64,000 bases of DNA from the NCBI GenBank assembly GCA_049597955.1, contig JBMYND010000002.1, positions 124,001 to 188,000 on the forward strand, in the 5' to 3' direction. The position numbers were made by a program, and so were the translations under genes. The notes below the pieces were generated by a model, which ran no database searches, was not told where the DNA came from, and was given only the letters and a program-made list of their open reading frames with translations. Source of the DNA: JAYPAN01 sp049597955 (GTDB lineage: Bacteria; Pseudomonadota; Alphaproteobacteria; RS24). Positions 58,948 to 64,000 of this stretch are shown piece after piece. Position 1 is the stretch's first letter. The number at the start of each line of letters is the position of its first letter.

Positions 58948-59496
58948 ATGGGCCAAATGACGGCTTCTGACACCAAAAGACTTATCGGGCTTGACCCGGG
59001 CTTGCAAAGCACGGGCTGGGGCGTGATTGAGGTGACCGGCAGCAAGCTGACCCATTTGGCCAATGGCTCGGTGCGCTCTGAGCGCGGGCTGACATTGGGC
59101 GAAAGGCTGGTGCAAATCGAAGCCGGATTGGTGCAAGTATTTGATTGCTGGCAGCCGCAATTTGCCGCGGTCGAACAGACTTTCGTCAATCGCGATGGTG
59201 CGGCGACATTGAAGCTGGGTCAGGCCCGCGCGATTTCTTTGCTGGTGCCGGCGCGACGCGGCCTGCCCGTGGCTGAATATGCACCGAATTTCATCAAACG
59301 CAGCGTCACCGGCTCCGGCCATGCCGATAAAAACCAAATCGCTGCCATGCTGGCCATATTGCTGCCCAAGGCAGATTTACATGATGAACATGCCGCCGAT
59401 GCGCTGGCCGTTGCGATTACGCTGGCCCATGCCGGTGATTTGAGCGGTAAATATGACGCTGGTAATGGGCAAAAGCGCGCCGGGGGAAGACGATGA
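58948..59496 (+). CDS. ruvC: Holliday junction resolvase RuvC
   Basis: 182 residues; ATG 58957 is an alternative start. Catalytic acidic residues in LIGLDPGLQSTGWG, AAVEQTFVN and HDEHAADALAVA. It cuts Holliday junctions after RuvAB branch migration. The stop overlaps ruvA by ATGA. Confidence 0.96.
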   Translation: MGQMTASDTKRLIGLDPGLQSTGWGVIEVTGSKLTHLANGSVRSERGLTLGERLVQIEAGLVQVFDCWQPQFAAVEQTFVNRDGAATLKLGQARAISLLVPARRGLPVAEYAPNFIKRSVTGSGHADKNQIAAMLAILLPKADLHDEHAADALAVAITLAHAGDLSGKYDAGNGQKRAGGRR

Positions 59497-60128
59497 TAGG
59501 CAGGTTGCGCGGGCGTGTGGACGGGCGCGGCGAAAGCTGGGCGCTGATTGATGTCGGCGGGGTCGGCTATATGGTGGAAGGCTCGGCGCGGATGCTTGAA
59601 AGCCTGCCGGGCGATGGCGAGGCGGTGACGCTGGCCATAGAGACTTATGTGCGCGAAGACCAATTGCGTCTGTTCGGTTTTTTGAGCGAGGAAGACCGGA
59701 GCTGGTTCCGCCTGCTGATGAGTGTGCAGGGCGTCGGTGCCCGTGTGGCTCTGGCTATTCAGGGCGTCTTGTCGTCGCGCGAATTGGCGCAAGCCGTGGC
59801 CGCCGAAGACAAGGCAATGGTGTCGCGTGCGCCGGGGGTTGGGCCGAAAGTGGCGCAGCGCATTGTGCAGGAATTACGCGACAAAGTGCCCGAAAGCGTG
59901 TTCAGTGTCAGCAGCGTGTCGGGCGGGCAAGGCGGCGCGGGCGCGACCGGCGCAGATGGCACAGCAGACAGCCAGGCTTTTGCCGATGCGCTGTCGGCGC
60001 TGGTCAATTTGGGTTATCAGCGTGTGCAGGCGCATCAGGCTTTGCTGGCAGCGCGGGCCGCCAATGGCGCGGCGGATGATGTTTCCACAGAAGCGTTGAT
60101 TAAACAGGCGCTCAAGGAATTGGTTTAG
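59493..60128 (+). CDS. ruvA: Holliday junction DNA helicase subunit RuvA
   Basis: 211 residues. N-terminal OB domain (MIGRLRGRVDGRG...), helix-hairpin-helix pair (VQGVGARVALAIQG and APGVGPKVAQRIVQELRDK), flexible linker rich in Gly/Ala (about 150-165) and C-terminal RuvB-binding domain. It grips the four-way junction. It is coupled to ruvC; ruvB follows after 8 bp. Confidence 0.96.
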   Translation: MIGRLRGRVDGRGESWALIDVGGVGYMVEGSARMLESLPGDGEAVTLAIETYVREDQLRLFGFLSEEDRSWFRLLMSVQGVGARVALAIQGVLSSRELAQAVAAEDKAMVSRAPGVGPKVAQRIVQELRDKVPESVFSVSSVSGGQGGAGATGADGTADSQAFADALSALVNLGYQRVQAHQALLAARAANGAADDVSTEALIKQALKELV

Positions 60129-60136
60129 GCGGGATT

Positions 60137-61189
60137 ATGAGCGACGAGTCAGAAAGATTGATTAGCGCCGATAATCTTGGCGAGGAGGGCGATGCGGCTT
60201 TGCGCCCGAAAACGCTGGACGGGTTTATCGGGCAGAAAAAGGGACGCGAAAACCTGTCTGTATTTATCGCGGCGGCGCGCCAGCGTGGCGATGCGCTTGA
60301 CCATGTATTGTTGGCCGGGCCGCCCGGTCTGGGCAAGACAACATTGGCGCAAATCATTGCCCGCGAATTGGGCACTGGCTTTCGCTCAACCTCAGGGCCG
60401 GTGATTTCCAAAGCCGGTGATTTGGCCGCACAATTGACCAATCTTGAAGCTCATGATGTGCTGTTTATTGATGAGATTCACCGGCTCAATCCGGCGGTGG
60501 AAGAAATACTCTATCCGGCGATGGAAGATTTCGAGCTGGATTTGATGATTGGCGAGGGGCCGGCGGCGCGCTCGGTGAAAATTGACCTGCCGCCTTTCAC
60601 TTTGGTTGGTGCGACCACGCGCTCCGGCCTGTTAACGACACCCTTGCGCGACCGTTTCGGGATTCCTGTCTATCTCGGCTTTTACGAAATTGATGAGTTG
60701 GAGCAGATTGTCCGGCGCAATGCCGGGCTGATGGGGCTGGATATAAGCGATGACGGGGCGCATGAAATTGCCGCGCGCGCGCGCGGCACGCCGCGTGTGG
60801 CCGGTCGGCTGTTGCGCCGTGTGCGCGATTTCGCCAATGTTCAGCAAAAACAGGTGATTGATGCTGCACTGGCCGATGCCGCTCTGACCCGTTTGGAGGT
60901 TGATGGGCGCGGGCTTGACAGTCTTGACCACCGCTATCTCAGCACTTTGGCGCATAAATTTATCGGCGGGCCGGTCGGCATTGATACAATCGCTGCCGCG
61001 CTTGGCGAGCCGCGCGATGCGCTGGAAGATATTGTCGAGCCGTTTTTGATACAGCTTGGTTTCGTCAATCGCACACCGCGCGGGCGGGTGCTGATGCCGG
61101 CCGCCTTTGCCCATTTGGGGCTGGAGGCACCCAAAGGGCGCACCGATATTGGCGATTTATTTGCCGACGGGCCGGAAGGTGACGCATGA
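60137..61189 (+). CDS. ruvB: Holliday junction DNA helicase subunit RuvB
   Basis: 350-residue AAA+ motor. Walker A AGPPGLGKTTLAQ, Walker B LFIDEIHRLNP, sensor VGATTRSGLL and PLRDRFGI arginine-finger region, C-terminal winged helix. It drives branch migration with RuvA. The stop overlaps ybgC by ATGA. Confidence 0.98.
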   Translation: MSDESERLISADNLGEEGDAALRPKTLDGFIGQKKGRENLSVFIAAARQRGDALDHVLLAGPPGLGKTTLAQIIARELGTGFRSTSGPVISKAGDLAAQLTNLEAHDVLFIDEIHRLNPAVEEILYPAMEDFELDLMIGEGPAARSVKIDLPPFTLVGATTRSGLLTTPLRDRFGIPVYLGFYEIDELEQIVRRNAGLMGLDISDDGAHEIAARARGTPRVAGRLLRRVRDFANVQQKQVIDAALADAALTRLEVDGRGLDSLDHRYLSTLAHKFIGGPVGIDTIAAALGEPRDALEDIVEPFLIQLGFVNRTPRGRVLMPAAFAHLGLEAPKGRTDIGDLFADGPEGDA

Positions 61190-61623
61190 GTGGCGCATTT
61201 GAGGGCACAAAACATATATTGCCGGTGCGCGTCTATTATGAGGACACGGATTTTTCCGGCATTGTCTATCATGCCAATTATTTGCGCTTTGCCGAGCGCG
61301 GGCGTTCCGATTTTATTCGTCTGGCCGGGGTTAATCACCGCGATATGGCGGCGCGCGAACCGCCTTTGGCTTTTGCTGTCTCGCATATGGATATTGGCTT
61401 TCACGGCCCGGCCCGTATTGATGATATGCTGGCGGTAGAGACTGTTTTTACCCATGCGAAGGGCGCACGCATGCGGGCGGTGCAGCGTATTTTATGCGCA
61501 GGCCGGTTGCTATGGCAGGCCGATATTGATATTGCCTGTATTGATATGGAAGGGCGTCCGCGTCGTCTGCCCGCTGATATTGTTGAAAAACTGGAAGGGT
61601 ATCTGTCACCGGCACAGGAATAG
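61186..61623 (+). CDS. ybgC: Tol-Pal-associated acyl-CoA thioesterase YbgC
   Basis: 145-residue hotdog-fold thioesterase. RVYYEDTDFSGIVYHANYLRF includes the catalytic Asp of the 4-HBT family (split here: YYEDTDFSG, VYHANYLRFAERGR). It hydrolyses short-chain acyl-CoA or acyl-ACP and usually precedes tolQ, as here (94 bp). It is coupled to ruvB. Confidence 0.94.
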   Translation: MSGAFEGTKHILPVRVYYEDTDFSGIVYHANYLRFAERGRSDFIRLAGVNHRDMAAREPPLAFAVSHMDIGFHGPARIDDMLAVETVFTHAKGARMRAVQRILCAGRLLWQADIDIACIDMEGRPRRLPADIVEKLEGYLSPAQE

Positions 61624-61717
61624 GCCGAATTGGGCGCTTTGCGGGGCGTAAATCCCTTTTTCAGCCCAAGTTTCGACACATTTGCCGCGCATATTTTCCC
61701 AAATTAAGGAAGTCAGA

Positions 61718-62476
61718 ATGGAAACGGTTACTGTTTTGCAGTCAGCGCCCGATTTGGCGGCTGATTTTTCACTTTTATCCCTGTTTTTGCGTGCCGATAT
61801 TGTCGTCAAGCTGGTCATGGTCGGGCTGGTTCTGGCCTCGATTATATGCTGGGCGATTATGTTTGAAAAAATCGTCTTGCTGCGGCGGGTCAGGCGCGCT
61901 GCCGATTCCTTTGATGCGGATTTTTGGTCGGGTGAGTCGCTGCAAAGCCTGTATCGCACCATTGGCAGCGGCCCCAAACATCCGATGGCCAATGTGTTTC
62001 TCAATGCCATGCGCGAATGGCTGCGTCAGGATGGCGGGCGCAATAGTGCCGCTTCCGCCCATTTGCTGCCAGCCATTGAGCGCAGCCTGCAAAGCTCTAT
62101 CGCGCAGGAAGTCGAGCAATTGGAGGGGCGTTTGCCGATATTGGCCACGGTCGGTGCGGTTGCGCCTTTTGTCGGATTGTTCGGCACAGTCTGGGGCATT
62201 ATGAACAGTTTTCAGGCGATTGCCATGACCCGCGACACCAATCTGGCGGTGGTTGCGCCGGGCATTGCCGAGGCGCTGTTTGCCACCGGGCTTGGCCTGC
62301 TGGCGGCGATTCCTGCTGTGATTGCCTATAATCTGTTTGCCGGACAAATTAACCGTTTTGGCGCGCGGCTCGATTATTTCGCTGATAATTTCTTCAATAT
62401 TGTCGCCGCCCAAAGCAACAGCCATGCAGCGGCCAATAACCAGACCAGTGCCAAATCATCTCGCAGGAGTGCCTGA
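61718..62476 (+). CDS. tolQ: Tol-Pal system proton channel subunit TolQ
   Basis: 252 residues with three membrane segments (about 25-48, 137-160 and 175-200). VAPFVGLFGTVWGIMNSF and APGIAEALFATGLGLLAAIPAV are typical of the ExbB/TolQ family. ATG 61718 has AAGGAAG upstream; 61682 is also in frame. TolQR use the proton gradient to drive TolA and outer-membrane constriction at division. Confidence 0.96.
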   Translation: METVTVLQSAPDLAADFSLLSLFLRADIVVKLVMVGLVLASIICWAIMFEKIVLLRRVRRAADSFDADFWSGESLQSLYRTIGSGPKHPMANVFLNAMREWLRQDGGRNSAASAHLLPAIERSLQSSIAQEVEQLEGRLPILATVGAVAPFVGLFGTVWGIMNSFQAIAMTRDTNLAVVAPGIAEALFATGLGLLAAIPAVIAYNLFAGQINRFGARLDYFADNFFNIVAAQSNSHAAANNQTSAKSSRRSA

Positions 62477-62952
62477 TGGCGATGATGGGTGCATCCGGGC
62501 CGACACGGCAGGGCGGTCGCCGCGTGCGCCGTCGCTTCAGCCCAATGGCTGAAATCAATGTCACCCCGATGGTTGATATTATGCTGGTTCTGCTGATTGT
62601 CTTTATGGTCGCCGCGCCCATGCTGAGTGTCGGTGTGCCGGTCAACCTGCCGAAAACCAAAGCCGCCCCGCTGACAAGCGATGACCGGCCCTTGGCCATT
62701 ACCGTGCGCGCCAATGGCGATATTTACATTGAAGAAAGTGCCATTGCGCTGAATCAATTAGTGCCGCGTTTGAAGGCGATATTGCAAAATGGTTTTGACA
62801 GTCGGATTTATGTGCGCGGCGATGAAAAAGTCAGCTATGGCCGCGTCGCCGCCGTTGTGGCGCGGATAAATGCCGCCGGATTTTCGCGCGTCGCTTTGGT
62901 TACTGACCAAAAGCTCGGTGCCGATAGCGGCAAGGACGACGGAGCGGGCTGA
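62476..62952 (+). CDS. tolR: Tol-Pal system protein TolR
   Basis: 158 residues, ExbD/TolR family. Single membrane helix INVTPMVDIMLVLLIVFMV includes the essential Asp; periplasmic domain follows. It starts with one base shared with tolQ (TGATG), and CAGGAG lies upstream. Forms the proton channel with TolQ. Confidence 0.95.
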   Translation: MAMMGASGPTRQGGRRVRRRFSPMAEINVTPMVDIMLVLLIVFMVAAPMLSVGVPVNLPKTKAAPLTSDDRPLAITVRANGDIYIEESAIALNQLVPRLKAILQNGFDSRIYVRGDEKVSYGRVAAVVARINAAGFSRVALVTDQKLGADSGKDDGAG

Positions 62953-62955
62953 CCC

Positions 62956-63777
62956 ATGCTGCGCAGTTCTTCCTTCACCGCCTCGCTTGGGTTTCATGCC
63001 TCACTCTTGGCCGTTTTTATGCTATGGGCGCCGCAAATGGATGAAAGCCCGTTTGAAGATATGAGCCTGCCGGTCGATATTATTACCATTGATGAATTCA
63101 CCCAAATCATGACCGGTGAAGAGCCGTCACCGGCTGAAACCTCTACGCAAGAAGAAGCCCGGCAAGCGGTTTTGGAAACCGCGCCGCCAGCAAGTAAGGC
63201 TGCCCCGCCGGAGCTTGCCGAAAATCTGATGCCGATTGGCGATGCTGTGCCGGAAGTCACGCCGGATGATATGCCTGCCGAGACGGCGGCGCCGCAAAGC
63301 TTCAAAGTGGCCAATCCCATGCCGCGCGCGCGGCCCAGCCCGCCCAGCAAAACCAGCACAATTTTGGATATTTCGCGGGTTCAGCAATTGCTCAATAAAA
63401 TACCCGAAGCGGCGCAGGCCGAGATTGCCGAAGACAGCGATACGCAAACACAAGAAGCCTTTGGCCAGTTAACGCTGAATGAAACAGATGGTTTCAAAGC
63501 ACAAGTCGGGCGCTGCTGGTCGCCGCCTTCCGGCGCGCGTGATGCGGAAAGGCTGATGGTGAAAATCCGCGTCGGGCTGGCCCCCAATGGGCGCATTTCC
63601 GGCGGCCCGCTTGTTGTCAATCGGCAGCATTTGAGCGATCCGTTTTTCCGCTCTGCCGCCGAGGCTGTTTTGCGCGCCATTAATGGCTGCCAGCCCTATG
63701 AAATGCCACCGGCCAAATACCGGCTTTGGAAAGACATGCAATTGACTTTTGACCCGTTGCAAATGCTTGGCGGGTAG
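62956..63777 (+). CDS. tolA: Tol-Pal system protein TolA
   Basis: 273 residues. N-terminal membrane helix (about 8-23), a Pro/Ala/Glu-rich linker (about 50-150) shorter and less helical than in E. coli, and a C-terminal TonB/TolA-like domain (residues 175-270: GRCWSPPSGARDAERLMVKI, VKIRVGLAPNGRI). It spans the periplasm to contact Pal/TolB. It starts 3 bp after tolR. Confidence 0.9.
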   Translation: MLRSSSFTASLGFHASLLAVFMLWAPQMDESPFEDMSLPVDIITIDEFTQIMTGEEPSPAETSTQEEARQAVLETAPPASKAAPPELAENLMPIGDAVPEVTPDDMPAETAAPQSFKVANPMPRARPSPPSKTSTILDISRVQQLLNKIPEAAQAEIAEDSDTQTQEAFGQLTLNETDGFKAQVGRCWSPPSGARDAERLMVKIRVGLAPNGRISGGPLVVNRQHLSDPFFRSAAEAVLRAINGCQPYEMPPAKYRLWKDMQLTFDPLQMLGG

Positions 63778-63804
63778 GATGCCATGACCGCAAGGAGAAA
63801 CGCC

Positions 63805-64000
63805 ATGACCAAAAGATTTATTCGCCGCGCTGAAAACGGCTGCTGGGCTGTTGCGCTGATGCTGGTTGTTATGATGGCGACACCGGCCCAGGCGGTTTTG
63901 AAAATCAACATCACCCAAGGCAATGTCGAGCCGCTGCCCATTGCCATTCTTGATTTTGACGGCGAGGGCTCGGTCGGGCAGGAATTGGCGCAAGTGATTG
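63805..64000 (+). CDS. tolB: Tol-Pal system protein TolB, 3' partial
   Basis: First 65 codons, cut by the window end. ATG 63805 with AAGGAG at 63791-63796; ATG 63784 is in frame but lacks a good site. Signal peptide with charged start MTKRFIRRAENG, hydrophobic core ALMLVVMMATPAQA, cleavage about residue 30; mature start VLKINITQGNVEPLPIAI matches TolB N-terminal domain. Periplasmic. Confidence 0.93.
   Translation, partial: MTKRFIRRAENGCWAVALMLVVMMATPAQAVLKINITQGNVEPLPIAILDFDGEGSVGQELAQVI

Noticed and set aside
1..64000. tRNA, rRNA, CRISPR, IS or prophage elements
   Set aside because: Gaps were read on both strands; none holds a cloverleaf with a CCA-type end, regular spacer array or transposase-like frame.

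Overview
The window is one contiguous, gene-dense chromosomal segment of an alphaproteobacterium. Direct support comes from a CcrM-type GANTC methyltransferase with its C-terminal RAMA domain next to rnhB and mutY, an F1Fo operon limited to the Fo part (atpI-B-E-b'-b), a split glycine decarboxylase (gcvPA/gcvPB), a zapA - 6S RNA - 5-formyl-THF cyclo-ligase block, an NrtR-type regulator beside nadABC, and the ruvCAB-ybgC-tolQRAB order. GC content is moderate. Genes are packed tightly, with many ATGA or TAATG overlaps and convergent genes that share stop codons. I cannot name the order or genus; a marine lineage would fit but is a guess.

Layout. 1-3.4 kb: glycine cleavage P-protein subunits and RNase HII. 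3.4-10.7 kb: ccrM with an unusual promoter region, then mutY, dciA, a DsbA-like thioredoxin and smc. 10.7-13.2 kb: Fo ATP synthase operon. 13.2-13.6 kb: a region without long ORFs that holds a predicted 25-residue membrane peptide and a strongly structured leader on the minus strand. 13.6-22.8 kb: lytic transglycosylase, uracil-DNA glycosylase, ETF-ubiquinone oxidoreductase, a TPR protein, ispE, a long-chain polyprenyl diphosphate synthase and a TrmN6-like methyltransferase. 22.9-29.3 kb: glyQS, ppdK and a SleB-type cell-wall hydrolase. 29.3-34 kb: nadABC with nrtR. 34-45.6 kb: mixed metabolism and maintenance (KAS III, YgfZ, dihydroorotase-like protein, AcuI-like reductase, two SDRs, DUF192, SRAP, VOC protein, Sua5, MBL hydrolase). 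45.6-48.8 kb: xseB-ispA-dxs. 48.8-50 kb: a DUF433/PIN-like toxin-antitoxin pair that looks more AT-rich than its surroundings. 50-55.4 kb: tkt-gap-pgk-fba on the minus strand. 55.6-58.9 kb: DUF4164-like protein, zapA, 6S RNA, cyclo-ligase, ymdB, yebC. 58.9-64 kb: ruvCAB and tol-pal genes, cut inside tolB.

Taken together the genes cover isoprenoid precursor and prenyl-chain synthesis (dxs, ispE, ispA, polyprenyl synthase), central carbon flow (PPDK, aldolase, PGK, GAPDH, transketolase), de novo NAD synthesis with its own repressor, chromosome maintenance (SMC, DciA, RuvABC, MutY, UDG, CcrM) and envelope and division functions (Tol, ZapA, SleB-like, Slt).

I saw no phage, IS element, CRISPR array, tRNA or rRNA. 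The best candidates for something undescribed are the structured RNA plus micro-ORF at 13.25-13.48 kb, a short-chain dehydrogenase carrying a histone-H1-like Lys/Ala/Pro tail, and the helically phased repeat array plus GANTC cluster in front of ccrM.
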